DNA of 64,000 nucleotides from Sequoia sempervirens (GCA_007258455.2 VDFB02252616.1:126038743-126102742); one strand, 5' to 3'. Shown: positions 1 through 11,993, counted from the first letter of the stretch. Made by a program: numbers and translations. The notes: generated by a model not told the origin, from the letters alone.

Positions 1-59
1 TATTTTAATATTTTTTTGGAAACTTTAAAAGGGTACATGGAATTCATAGGAGGAGTTGT

Positions 60-710
60 AAATTTATAATTTGATAATGGAAATATCACTAATATTGTGT
101 CAAGTGAAATGATAGGTAAGTTGAAGCTGAAAAAGTAGAGAATACAAGCCCATAAATGATCTCATGGTTACATAAGATGTTGGTAAGAGAATATAGATTG
201 GTCAAATTTAAGATAGGGTCGTATTATAACAAAGTTTTATGTGACTTTTTTCTTAAGGATGTTTGTTTTTATTATTAGGGAGACCATGGTAATATGATAG
301 AAAGTATTCATTATGTTAGAGAGATTACATACACTTTAACGAAGGGAGGTGAGAAACATACTCTTACTCCATTTAAAAATAAGAAAAATCAAATAATTAA
401 AATAATAGCAAAGAATCTAAGCAATTATCTATCCAACTATAAGGTAAATCTATAGAATGGTGGAGTTTGTTTAGTTTACATGGCATGAAGTTTCTAGAAA
501 GTTTAAAGAATTAAAAAATGTGTTTTACAAAGTTTCTCAAGATATGTAGAGTAGTGTAGATGAAAGAGAGTTGCTACAAACTAAAAAAAAAAAAATAGTT
601 GTCAAAAGAGTACATTGATATAGTATTAGATGATATGCTAGATGGAATATCACTAACGAGGAGTATTAATCACCACATAGTCTTTGTGCAAAATTCACAA
701 ACCATCCTTG
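60..710 (+). pseudogene. Ty3/gypsy gag-pol relic (protease to RT linker)
   Basis: Reading the plus strand across several frames gives a broken match to the plant Ty3/gypsy retropepsin region. Around 70-130 a stretch reads DNGNITNIVSSEMIGKLKL, resembling the usual DGGSCTNVAS.LVEKL block. Around 215-395 follow pieces resembling KIG.Y.KVLCD, RPW.YDRK and TLTKGGEKHTLTPF, matching the LGRPWQFDRK and YTF..DG.KHTL blocks of these polyproteins. Around 600-700 LSKEYIDIVLDDMLDGIS and INHHIV resemble the linker just before the reverse transcriptase. Frames shift and stops occur, so it is dead. No RT core, LTR or other end is visible; the element is probably cut by the window start. The family call rests on motif order, not on an alignment. 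Confidence 0.55.
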
Positions 711-1441
711 AAAATTTTATAGAACTAAATTGTTTTGACCTCTTCATCAAATAGAGTAGCTATAACACTTCATAGTGAATTTTTGATATAGATTAAGTTC
801 CCATTGACTAGAAACCATATATAATGATAAGGTTAGTGACAAATTAATATCCTGGAAACAAATATCACATTACAACCTAAGTTCAATGTCAAAACATCTA
901 TTAAACATAACAAGAATAAAAAGAAGATTGTGACAATTTAATGTTCTTTCAAACTTATAACAATCTTTGATATAAGAAACAAAATCCAAACATTGCCATG
1001 TACTTTGTACTTGTGATAATAGATTTAATAGAAATTTCAACACTGCCATTGATAATTTAAAAGAATATGATTTCCTTTCAAAATATTCACATTCAAATAA
1101 ACAAATATCAGTATATGATGTGAAAGCCATACATCTTTATTAAGATTACCTTAGAACGACAAGTTTTACAAAGATAAGTCTTAGTGTTTACTATCATAAA
1201 AGTAAAAACATTATCATCTGGTTTCTTTATATGTTATTTTACTTTTTAGAAAGTTGATACCCGAGCATAAATGAGATCACAGCCCAAAAAAGGTAAGCAT
1301 ATTTATACTCTGTATATACAGTAAAAGAGAAGAAATATACAGTCACTTCAGCCCTGGACCCGGGTAAAAGGGAACAAACATTTCTATGGCAATGATATCT
1401 ACACCTTTTTTATGATGGAATCCTAACAATGTCATGTTGTT
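711..1441. other. AT-rich intergenic stretch, 3' side of the TNL gene
   Basis: I see no coding sequence I can support here. A minus-strand open frame at 870-1130 has no recognisable motif and a composition expected by chance. Because the TNL gene runs leftward, 1136-1441 is where its 3' UTR should lie. A TTTATT at about 1136 reads AATAAA on the gene's strand, about 300 nt past the stop, and could serve as a polyadenylation signal. Confidence 0.35.
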
Positions 1442-1936
1442 CTACATAACAAAAGTAATCATTTTGGGAAGCCAATCTTCTTCGGAGTTGGAAGTTGCAC
1501 AATGGGTTTCATACATTAAAAACTTATAAGAGGCCTTCCAATTCTCATAATCAGACACTGCATTTACCCTCAGTTTATTACCTCTCTTCAACCAAGGAAA
1601 GTCAGAACTGCTATCTGCTCGCACAAGACGCACTTCCAAAATGTCTCCACCAGCTTTAGCTGAGCTTTGATGCTTCACTGGACATTGACGTGAACTCTCA
1701 TCCCTTTGAATCGTGTAGCTGAACCTGTAATTAGCTGGGTTTACCTCACAATCCTGATGGATTTGGCCCGAAGAGAGTAAACAAGCAATATATCCTGCAC
1801 AGTACTCTTTGTTTGCATCTGCGCAGAAATCTATACACTTGTTTTCATAGCCGTACTTTCCAACCGCTTCTCCAAGTAGCCAGTTTGCTGTGGGGTCTGG
1901 ATTATCCAGGAAACATTTTTTGCTGAAAGAGCAAAC
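1442..1936 (-). other. Cysteine-rich C-terminal exon of the TNL gene
   Basis: This exon encodes 164 residues after the LRRs and is open from the acceptor at 1937 to the TAG at 1442. It has nine cysteines; six lie in the first half in the pattern VC, KKC, NKC, FC, YC, AC, followed by QDC, RQC and THC. The second half has alternating strands (ILEVRLV, KLRVNAV, YKFLMYETHC) that could form a beta-sandwich, like the post-LRR jelly-roll (C-JID) of TNLs, but I do not see the usual C-JID opening motif. It may be a diverged C-JID or a lineage-specific tail. Confidence 0.75.
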
Positions 1937-4900
1937 CTAACAAAATCAGAAAAGCCCACGTGTAAGTCTTTAGTTATTAGATTTTAGACGCAAAAGATGG
2001 CCAGATATGTTAACGTGATCTGGTTTGCTAGAAAATCTTACCTTGAAGGAATCGTATAATCTATGCAGTTGACCTGATGGGACGCCGGGCCCGCCAAAAT
2101 AAATGGACTCCAGGGCTGTGAGACGGGACAGAGAACTTACGAGGGTCTCGCAAGAGATCTTGTTGCAGCCCACCAGATTGAGTGTGGTTAATTTCTGTAA
2201 CGACTGGAGGGCATCGAAGTGGGTGAGGTGGCATGAATTACTAAGGTCTAATTTCAGCAGGTTTGGCAATCCCGGAAGGCCACAGAATGTGTGCAAACTG
2301 ATACAGTTGCGGGCGAAGAGCGTTTGCAGTGATGACGGAAGCGCCGACAGTACGGAGAGCTCACTGCAATCGTCCAGATGCAGCTCCAGAAGTTGCCCTA
2401 AATTTTCAAAGCCGACAGGGAGACGGTGAATTCCATTCGCTTCAAGATGTAAGACTTTTAGTGAAGACATTTCGGAGAATCTGGGTGGTAGTCCATTATC
2501 AGACAGTAGGCAATAGCTGGCATCCAGATAAGCCAAAGTTTTCAGATCACCAAAGCTGTTGGGTAGTTCTGTAAGATTAGAATTATGGTGAATTTCTAGT
2601 CTTTCTAGCCGAGTCAAGTTCCCAAAGCTAGTGGGAAGTTTAGACAGTAGTCGACAGCATGAGAGATTCAGCTCCTCCAGATTTGCAAGCTTGCCAAAAT
2701 CTTGAGGCAAAGAAGAAACAGAGCATCCTTCTATGTTCAGATAAGTCAAAGTTTTCAGGCCACCAAAGCTGTCGGGTAGCTCTGTGAGCTTGGAATTGTG
2801 GTGCATTTCTAGTTTGTCCAGCCGAGTCAAATTCCCAAAGCTAGTGGGAAGTTTAGACAGATGTTGACAGCATGAGAGATTCAGCTCCTGCAGATTTACA
2901 AGCTCGCCAAAATCTCGAGGCAAAGAAGAAACAGAGCATCCTTTCATGTCGAGAAAAACTAAACTGGTCCAGCTTCTCATGGAATCAGGCAGGCTGCTCA
3001 GCGAATGGCAGTTGTGCAAATCCAGTGTCTGCAATGGTGTATGGGATAGTGTACCAGGAAGACTCTCCAGCGATCCGCATCCCCTCAAAATAAGTACTTT
3101 CAGTTTCCCAGGCCTCATCTGTTCAAATATCATCATACGCACAAATTATGAGAAATTTGATACTATTGGAAGCGTGAGAAAATCTGCAACAGAATTTGAA
3201 GGAAAAAAATATGTACTACTTACTGTTGGGTTTTCCTCTGTTTCATTCCACAAATGAGTGATGTGGCTATAGGTCACTTCCAGAATAACAAGGTTCTGCA
3301 AGTTTATTCCATGAGGTAGCCGTTTTGATGAATATCTTGTCAATCTTAGCCATCTCAAATCCTCCAAGGAAGATTCCTCAGAAAAGTGTCCTCCTATGGC
3401 TACATCTGTAAGCCAAAGAAGCCGCAAGTTGTACAGTGAATTGAACATTTCCGCCTTCAATTGCATCGGCTCCTTGGGCTTATTTGAAAGATAAAGCACA
3501 TGCTTGGCCTTTTCCTGTGGTTCCAGTGGAATACACAAATATTTTTCAGTTCCCTATCTTAGACTCCAACATAAAATCAGCCAGTGAAACACTTAAAAAC
3601 ATAATAAGGTTCACAGAGAATTCCATACCCTGAGCCGGCATAAAACACCGGGCACATCTTCCTCTTCGAATAGTCTTGTGCGTTCAGGGGTCTCTGTACA
3701 CATTCCACCTGCTATACTTCTTCCCAAATCTCGGAGGCACCGATGCATCAGCAATTCGTCACTAGGGCCCAATTCTACGAAGGATTTTTGCAAGAGACTT
3801 CTGAGACATACATGAGGACTGCGAATCAGCTCTGCCCAAAAGATCATAGCTATTTCTTTCTTCCTCCATGTCACAAAACACGCAATATCTTGAAACATTT
3901 CCTTTTCATTGCGATCAAGAGCATCATAGGAGACTCTAAGTTTGTTTTGCATATTAGGCTCATACCTTAACTTTCCTACCATTTCCTTCCATACATTTCT
4001 ATCCTCTTTACCAACCAGGAGTTTACCAAATATTTGAAGGGCAAGAGGAAGGCCTTCACAAGCAGTAACAATATCCTTGCATAGTGTTTCTAGTTCTTGA
4101 TCTGGACGGTAGGACTCGGGAAATGCGTGGAACTTAAACAACCGCAAGGCATGTTGGGGACGAAGACTCCTTACCTTGTACACTTCATCAACGTTAGCCA
4201 CCCTCAGAACTTGTAGGTTCTGAGATGTAATGATGAGACGGCTGCCTGCCCCGAAGTCACTGTAATTTCCTCCAAGAGCGTCAAACTGTTCAAAACTTTG
4301 AATGTCATCGAGGACTAGGAGAACTTTCTTACCCCTGAGACAGTCATGTAGCATACCCTTCCCTTGATCAACATAGCCCACTTCACCTCTGAAATGTGAG
4401 ACATCTTTGAGCATCTGGGTCTGCAGCTTCGGAAGCCCATCCGCCTCTTGGCATCTTTCTCCCACACTCGGAACGAAAGAAAACACTTCAAACTGTGAGA
4501 CCAATTTTTTGAAAACAATCTTGGCCAGGGTAGTTTTTCCTATCCCACTCATGCCATGTATGCCCAATTTCACCATCTTCTGCTGATGATCATCTGCATT
4601 TAGAAATCCCTTAACACGCTTCACGGATCTGTCCAAACCAAAACATTTTGGAACATCCAAATACCCTTTGTGGGGACTGTTTGAATGTAAGATTTTCCGA
4701 ATTTCGACCACAACATCTTGAATCAAATCGTCGTCACTGACAAAGTGTGAACTAAAATTAATGACCATACTTATATATGGCAACTATAAAAACCAACAGC
4801 AAAAACACACTGAGGTTGAGGACTACCTGGAATAAGCACTGGAACACCAACCAGATATGTCGGCAACAGTCTCTAATGCACCTTTCCATTGGATTGACTC

Positions 4901-5320
4901 AGTAGATAATCTTGGGTCGCTTTCATGCTTCCTGATGTACTCTGCATATTGACTTCCATCCGGGCAATGAAGATCACTAGGCGAAACGCCATAAAACAGG
5001 GGACGGATTTTAACCCCAGATTTAACCATAAGGGACACTTCCCGCAAGCACCATTTCGACTCGGCAAAATTTTTCGAGAAAATAGGAATGCCGATCCTAC
5101 TTTCAGTGACTCCTTCAGTCAGAGCTGTAGGGATATGGTCACCCTTTTTTAAGCTTTCTTCGTCAAAGAATGCCAGAGTTCTTTCTCGATCAAGAGCAGC
5201 GTACAGTAATTTCGCAAACCCTTGGCGGGTGTCGGGGCCGCGGAAGCTCAAGAAAACGTCAAACCTTTTGTCGACATTGAAACTAACTGAGGGCTCCGAG
5301 CAAGGCCTAGAGGAGGACAT
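1442..5320 (-). CDS. TIR-NB-LRR (TNL) immune receptor, five exons
   Basis: Intracellular nucleotide-binding immune receptor of the TNL class; known members sense pathogen effectors and signal through TIR-domain NADase activity. On the minus strand the exons are 5320-4827, 4751-3629 (a second in-frame acceptor gives 4736), 3553-3224, 3118-2042 and 1936-1442. All introns are GT-AG, short (75-105 nt) and keep frame, giving about 1172 residues. TIR spans about 18-150 (FDVFLSFRGPDTR; putative catalytic Glu94 in WCLRE). NB-ARC spans about 190-520: P-loop GMSGIGKTT 231-239, kinase-2 KKVLLVLDD 306-314, GSRLIIT 334-340, GLPLAL 398-403. The usual MHD motif reads MHR near 500. Exon 3 (540-649) opens with GTEKYL and leads into the LRRs; exon 4 (650-1008) holds most leucine-rich repeats. 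Exon 5 (1009-1172) is cysteine-rich. The ATG at 5320 is chosen because it begins a TIR exon of typical length. The gene has no frameshift or stop. Confidence 0.93.
2530..2955 (-). repeat. In-frame 213 bp tandem duplication inside the LRR exon
   Basis: Two adjacent units of 213 bp (71 codons) lie in TNL exon 4. The block beginning gccgagtcaa at about 2608 recurs at about 2821, with long identical stretches and only scattered substitutions on either side. Each unit encodes about three leucine-rich repeats (SFGNLTRL, ELP.SFG.LKTL and SLP.DFG.L.NL). Because 213 is a multiple of three, the duplication lengthens the repeat surface without breaking the frame. The similarity suggests a fairly recent event or gene conversion. 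Confidence 0.85.
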
Positions 5321-5485
5321 TGCGCCTGCAATTTTTCAAATGAGTCTAAAACTTTCTCAAAGGAAAGTTTGAGCTTCTATTACATGGTATACTCTCCTTT
5401 GATGATCGGAATCTATGGAATTAAAAGTTTTCTGCAACTTTTGTCTAGAAAATCTATAGACCACTGCATTTTCTAAGGTAGGATC
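5321..5485 (-). promoter_or_regulatory. 5' flank and probable promoter of the TNL gene
   Basis: This is the interval between the TNL start codon and the start of the duplicated flank. On the gene's strand the sequence just before the ATG is AT-rich and contains TTGCAG seven bases upstream, which could be a splice acceptor of a 5' UTR intron. I cannot identify a confident TATA box. The position is the only firm basis for calling it regulatory. Confidence 0.3.
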
Positions 5486-7494
5486 TAAATCAAGCTAACC
5501 AGAAATTATAATTTTGGCTTTTCATTGCCGTATTTCTTTTGCTCATCGACAATCTCGGTGATGTTGATGTAGCAGAGAGTGAGTGGATATGATTTGTCTT
5601 TATCCCTTTGTTGGTGTCCATGTATCTTGGCCGCCCTTAAGAATTGATTCTACTTTTACAGACTGTTCATGAGCACACTCTCAGTAGGAATGATAAAAAC
5701 ATGCTCTAATGAACCGGGACACGAGAGTGCTGGGTCCACGCAAAGGAATTTAATATATCTGTGTAGTGACCATAAGCTCATTCAGTTTACTTTCTGCAGC
5801 AGCGACACATTTGCTTACGAGTGGTCTATAGGCTTTTTAACTTTTTGGAGGCTGTGTTGATTATTACTTTAAAAATATGGGTTAATGTCAATATTTATAT
5901 TTGTTGGTGAAGTTGAATGGTTCTAAATGAGTTCACCAAGGATTAATTATTGATGAGTGCAAGACCCTAATATCATAAGAGAATAGGATGCGACCATGTC
6001 TTACACTACTTTGATGGAATAAATACTCCTTAGTCTTTGATTCTTAGTTGAAGAGGTTCTAGCCTAAGGCTTGTGCCCTCATAACGAATAGATAAAACGA
6101 TTTTGGAGGTTTGATATAAACTCTCCAAGGAAAAATAAATAAAGATTAATGAGTTAGACTCAAAAAATATGTAGTTGAATTCTCATAGCAATATGATATG
6201 ATCTGTTATTTGAACATGTTGTCTCTATTGTTTAGATATATAATAAAGTGTTATTCAATATCATTTAATTAGTAATTTTAGTTTAATTTTACATGTCATT
6301 AATACACAAAAATATGTACATTTGTTCATCATTTCTTATTAAAAAACAAGCAACAATTATCAAAATATATTTTTATATGACACATAAGTCAATCCAATTC
6401 ATTGTACATAAAATATCATATATTAAAATATTGTACTTAATAAAATAAAATATTATGTCTTGGTCATCACATTGAATAGTTTGAGTTCATAAAATCTATA
6501 CAATTCTAATATACTACTTCTAATCTTAAACCAAATAGAACTTATATTTTAATGAACGATATATGTTCATAAATTATCATGTGTAAAAACTTGATTTTAA
6601 TAAGTGATTCCTTCTCTTTTAAATAATGTGTAATAAATATTCTTTTTTGGAGACCTTGACAATTAGATATTGAAATACATGGAAGACAAAAAGATGTAAA
6701 GCTTACTATTTAGTATCTAAAATCACATTTGATACAAATTTAAAACATAAAAATTAAATGCTACTACAAATTTATATAATTTAGGACATATGTAAACAAC
6801 TAGGATAGCATTCATATGGAAGAATTCCCTGCAAGCTATAAAATTTTGTTAAAGTATTATTGAATAGCTTCAATATTGGTGGCACAAAAGTATAGACAAG
6901 ATTCAAAAATAGAGTTTTGGCATTTAGTATAATCAATGACTGCTACGTGTATAGTTCTAGTATGTGTATCTACCCTACTCCAAAGGTTTGACCACACAAT
7001 GTCTCCAAAGCACTACAAATGCCTCATTGCAACAATATTAAAATTAGAGGAACTTGATATATAATCCAATTTAGCTTAAGACATCTTAAAGTCTATTTAA
7101 TTACAAATTAGAGTCTAGAAAATAGCTCTAATATAATATTTGTAAATGATTGTGAATATTATAGTCCTAATAATGTATTAGAGCTTCTTTGATTTAATCC
7201 AACTTTTGGAATAAAAAATAAAGGATTTCAAAAGAAATATCATCAATGTGAATCATGACAAATTTATTATTAAAAAATTTTAACTTTTTTTATTCAATCG
7301 AAGTGATCTCAAACCCTCTTCCTCTATTATTAAATATTCAATAAATTCTTTATTACTATTACAAATGCTTCCAAATTCAACCTACACTAAACTTGACATT
7401 TTAATAATAAGAAATAAAAGAAAAACATTAACTAAAAGAATTATAATAAATTACATACAAAGTACTTAGGAAGGTAAAATGTGTGATGTATAAT
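5486..7494. repeat. Duplicated TNL flank, copy A
   Basis: About 2 kb of AT-rich DNA upstream of the TNL gene that recurs in the same orientation at 56482-58502, with long alignable runs (for example gagagtgagtggatatgatt at about 5575 and 56582, and atagcattcatatgg at about 6808 and 57815). A third, more diverged copy is split between 36870-37130 and 41076-42122. No coding sequence is visible. It could be the promoter-distal flank of an ancestral TNL gene carried along in duplication, or a transposon-derived repeat. Confidence 0.8.
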
Positions 7495-8544
7495 CCTTTT
7501 CTTTTGAAATTCTACTATTGAAATCTTTTGAGATGCTTGTTGATGGTAACCTCCACTTTAAAGATGCCCTCTTCAATTGCTAGGTTAGAATAACTAAAGG
7601 CCCCCCATAAAGGTCAAAACTTAGAATATTTTGAGTGGAGATGTCCATTTAAACTTTCAATAGTTGTGATAGTAATTGTTTATATAATGTCCAATAGTTG
7701 TGATAGTAGTTGTTTATATAATGTCCAATAGTTGTGACTTGACTACCCATAATTAAACAAAATGTATTCCTTTGATCTAAAAAGCAACCAATCATGTGAT
7801 GCCACATCAGTGCTCAACCACCCATGTTATGAATGCACGAGTATTGGTCTCATTTTTTTTTGGGGCATTTTTGGACACCTTGACAAAAGGCATGTTGATG
7901 TAGCATCATATTTGATGATGTGGCCCTAAAACGAAAGTTATAAGCAGAAGACTTTCTAAGTAAGATACTGTAAAAAATTGAAAATAATTTAAAATTTCCA
8001 TGTAGAATTTTGAGAAACGCGAAGTTAGGGTGCACAACTACCCAATCCTCTCCCCTACATATTTGAAGCCCAATATAGAGATATTTGGCGTGCACCTACC
8101 ATTCCTTTTACCTCATGAATAACGAAATTTTAAAACTTGGTGAGTGTGCCTTCGTTATCAATAAACAGTCCAACGCAAGCACTTCTTCACCATCAACACA
8201 TCCATTTACTGTTCATCACTAATCAAAAAGGCCTTTCCTTGGCTAGTCTTCTAGTAGGCATGTCAATAAATGGCAGCATATTTCGCTCCATTTTACTATT
8301 AATATCCATACACGAGATCCACGCAATTCTGTAGCTCTATGGATGGTAGGCCTCCCAAGATCTAGGGTCTACAGGCCCAGACAGGGACGCTTTTGAGCTT
8401 CTAGAACTCGAAGGTTATTGGAACACATGTGGGATAGGGGAATTCAGGACTATGGCCCACCCTTACCTTAGGGCAAACAAGCGGTATGTCTGGGACTCTG
8501 TAAAGATGCCACGTCATTTTTGGTTGCCCGCCAATTTAACATCA
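7495..8544. other. Non-coding stretch with one pogo-like terminal motif
   Basis: No gene is recognised. A short direct repeat (ccaatagttgtga, about 7660-7740) is present. At about 8044-8058 the sequence ends cctctcccctaca; reversed it reads TGTAGGGGAGAGG, the same first ten bases (GGGGAGAGGA) next to a TA as the left end of the pogo-type transposon at 58504. This may be one end of a decayed related element; I find no matching second end. From 8340 to 8540 the sequence is richer in G+C, with no motif I recognise. Confidence 0.35.
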
Positions 8545-8645
8545 ATACATCAGCAATTCGTTAGTAAGTCCCAAGTCTAAGAAGGAATTTTAGCAAGAAA
8601 CTTTTAAGACATGCATGAGAATTAGAGATTTCTAGCCAACACGTA
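8545..8645 (-). pseudogene. NB-ARC fragment of a second TNL (MHD region)
   Basis: About 100 bp match the intact TNL gene around 3743-3845 in the same orientation: both contain catcagcaattcgt, then gaagga.ttt.gcaag, then ga.acat.catgag. In the intact gene this encodes the segment leading into the MHD-like motif and preceding helix. Here small indels and substitutions break the frame, and no other part of an NB-ARC is adjacent. It is best read as debris of a duplicated TNL. Confidence 0.65.
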
Positions 8646-8969
8646 ACAATAGAAAACTCCTATGAAAATATTTCGTATTTTTCCCAATGGAGAAATTACA
8701 GCAATATTCCAACAGTGAGAATATGCTTTTATATTTACGCGGAAGGCATGTCTTATATGAGTTTTCAAAGCTTATTATGCCTGCCAACAGTCTAAAACGA
8801 AGGCTAGGACTTGGCTGACATTAAAACAAGTTCTAGCCGTCCATCATTTCAACGTGTTTTTTTGCTTTCCCCGCTGCTATTGGTTAGGGCTTTTGTAGGC
8901 GTTCCTTCTATGAGCAAGGAGGCAACCTTTAATAGCGTATCAACAAGTATTTGCATCCATATAAATGCA
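8646..8969. other. Unassigned stretch ending in a target site
   Basis: I recognise no gene. An open frame starting at 8811 has no family resemblance, and it runs across the left boundary of the long element at 8970, so its C-terminal part is element sequence. The last five bases, 8965-8969 (atgca), are the target duplication of that element. Confidence 0.4.
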
Positions 8970-11152
8970 TGTAGTGTCCCTCCGTTTCAGTTGTTCTTGA
9001 CATTCAAGTAAGTAGTTCTTTTTTTGGGTGGTAGTGCCGTTTTTGTTGTTAAAAGTGTTTTTAAATGTGGTTAGTCAAATTGGTAAGGTCTTGATGATTT
9101 TGTGATTGTATTATTTAATTTGGTTTGAGGCGATGCAATAACACTAGTACTATGATTAGATTTGATGAATCAAAATTAATTTAATTATAAGGTCATTTGA
9201 TTTATTTAGAACTAAATAAAGAATTAGACTTATAAGGAACATTGGAAGTAAATGATTTTCATTAGGAAAGATAATTGTTAGTTAATGGTTGAACTTAAAT
9301 TTAAAGTGAGAAAATATTAAAATTCGAACTTAAGCTTGAATGATGATAAAAGCAAGAAAGGCAATTGAAAAAAATTAAAAATAAATAAAAATAAAACTAA
9401 AATAGAAAGTAGATAGCTTGTTACTAAATAAAGATAAATTATATTTTAATTGAAAATGGAAATTAAAAAAAAAAAATATTAAAATTAATAAGGATAAACG
9501 ATGAAGTGAAAGAAAGGCAAATAATGAATAGAAAGTTTCACATGCAAGATCTTTCCTAATTGTGAAGAGATCACGGAAAAAGAAAGTCGAAGGTTATGGG
9601 AGATTTTCACTTGTTTTTGGTGAGAGATTCTAGCTTTAAAAAAAAGGAGGATCTTTTTGGAAAAATGGGAGGAGGATTATTATGAATTTAAAAAATAAAA
9701 TAAAAAAAATAAAAAAGTTATGATCTCGACAGGAAGGGGAATTCAGATCTCCGAGCCTTGGGTATTGGGGAATCATGGCAGAGTCTCAAAAGGGAGAAAC
9801 GTAGATGGTTAGAATAAATGAAGGCGTCATTTCATTCAACTGGGGAAAGAATGAATCTTCACAGATAAGTTTTCGCCCTCTTATGGAAATGCTTCAGTTT
9901 CAATTGTTTAATGATTTGGTTGTTTTGTATATAATAGTTGCGCAAAATATATTTTCTGCATAATCAATCATTCCTACACGCCTTGTTTCTTCATCCACGC
10001 TTTTGAACTCTATTGTTTGCCTGGTCACTATTTGACATATGTAAATCTTTGAATCCTTAAGCCACAAGTTGCAGATATATTTACTTCATTCTTGCTAGGT
10101 ATCTGAAACAGAGCACTTTAGTACAGTGTGAACCTAGTGTTCTAATCGTTTTATTTAACACTGCCAACCCTTTCCCCTTCAAGGATACCGTACCTATTTA
10201 AATGATGGAAACTTTTTACGGATGTGTTATTCTCAGACTTGTGTATTTGCCAGTGCAAGCTGCAACATAGCATCCTTGCCTTCTCTGTATACCTTAATAG
10301 ACTTCTCTCTTTTGTTCCATACTGCGGTGGAATCCTTTCTCTGACCCTTTCTTGTTGGTGGGCGAATTAAGTCCTTCCTGCATTGTATATTGTCCTTCGA
10401 ATGTTAGTTGGGGATTCACTTGTTACCTACAGGGCGTTTTCCTCTCTGCCTTCCATCAAATCTTGTGAATTGGTTTACTCAGAGCTTATGTATAGGATTG
10501 CCTTTTCCTTTAGTTAGAAACTTAATATGACATCTTTATCCTCGGGAATCAAGGAATTCAATGCTTCCCTTACGATGCCTATTCCTTAATTTGTATCTGG
10601 ACTCTTAGTATCATGTTGAGAGGGGAATCAAATCGTAAATATTGCGGTCATCTGCGTTTACTTCAAAGTTTCTTATGCATTTTTTTGAGACTACCAGTGG
10701 CCTTTATCACTTTTCTTTGACAAGGTTGTGCGAGGTTATTTAATGAATAGGATAACGTGAGGAATGGTCACCCTTATTTCTGCATTTTGTTCCAACGGCT
10801 AGATTTATTCTGGAAACCTCACCTGTCCTCATCCGCTAAACCCTCGTGACTGCATACGTCTTGAATACAAGCCAAGCTTACAATGTTAGTACGTGATTTG
10901 TTTTAGTGCGTCGTTGATTCAAAGACTTTGACGACTTCCTTGCATAATTCACTTTTTGCATAATCTTCATGATTGGGAAACTCGTTTCTGCACTAGGCGT
11001 TTCTTCCCCTGCATTTATTTCTCACTGGTGATGGCGTCTTCATATTTTACGTCTGCAATAGACCCATCCTTCACCCCTTAATTATTACTAGATATCTGCT
11101 GTAATGCGCATTAGGACAGTTCATGCTGATGTTTGTTTAGATTGTTCCAGTT

Positions 11153-11455
11153 AGTATTACCAATAATCTCTCAGGAACATTGTCCACCTGTCTCAGCCAC
11201 GCACCTGAACTTAATAGGAAGTTTAAAGGCTTAAATAATCTATCTGATTTCACTGGCAGCCTGTCACAGCCGCGCACCTAAACATAGTAGGAAGTTTTTT
11301 CTTTTTTAAGGTTTAAATAATCTCTCTGATTTCATTGCCAACCTGTCTCAGCTGCAGCACTTGAACATAAGTAAAAATAAAATAAAATAAAATAAAAGTT
11401 TTAAATAATCTCATAGATGTTATTGGCAATCTATCACAGGTTCAACACTTAAGAA
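11153..11455. repeat. Tandem repeat, four diverged units of 73-88 bp
   Basis: Four units are marked by ctgtctcagc-type blocks at 11188, 11261, 11343 and 11431, each followed by a cacctgaac-like block and preceded by taaataatct. Spacing is 73, 82 and 88 bp. The array lies inside copy 1 of the long non-coding element. An aaaataaaat run expands one unit. Confidence 0.75.
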
Positions 11456-11992
11456 TAAAATTCTGATCCATTATTGAATGGTTAAGTCAAAATAGACATT
11501 ATAATTAAATTAGAAGATTTCTACTCCTTTTATTCGTCTGTGTGTAGGATTACACATATAGATCCTTAGTGTGGAAACTAGAATTTGAGAGCCATACTGC
11601 TTTCTTGAGATCAAACACCTTCATATCGAAATCCCATCAATCTTTTATTGGAGGAATTTATTTAAACCATAAGTAATATTGTGCTGGAAAAAAATGCACA
11701 AGATCCCAACCATGGAGAATCAGAAAAGCAACACCCTAAAACATTTCTGACACATTGATATCTTGCATTCCAGAGATTGAAGGAAATTAATAATGTTAAG
11801 GCACGTTGAATCCATCCTTTTTAGTTTATCTGATCCTTTAGAGATTTTTTTTCTCACATATCATAGTAGACAAATATATGACATGAATTCCATTAAGTTC
11901 TCCTGGAACTATGATACTTGTATCAATGAAAACGTTATTCAATCAAATTATATATATAGATAGTGTAAATTGAATGTTTTATTATTCTAAAA

Positions 11993-11993
<1 letters not shown>

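Noticed and set aside
2103..5372. Plus-strand open frames opposite the TNL gene
   Set aside because: They are shadows of the intact minus-strand exons.
8811..9011. A 66-codon open frame starting near the NB-ARC scrap
   Set aside because: It crosses the exact left boundary of the long element at 8970, so it cannot be an old gene.
11153..11455. Evenly spaced repeats considered as a CRISPR-like array
   Set aside because: Units are diverged, unequal in spacing and contiguous, with no unique spacers; the setting is a plant transposon.
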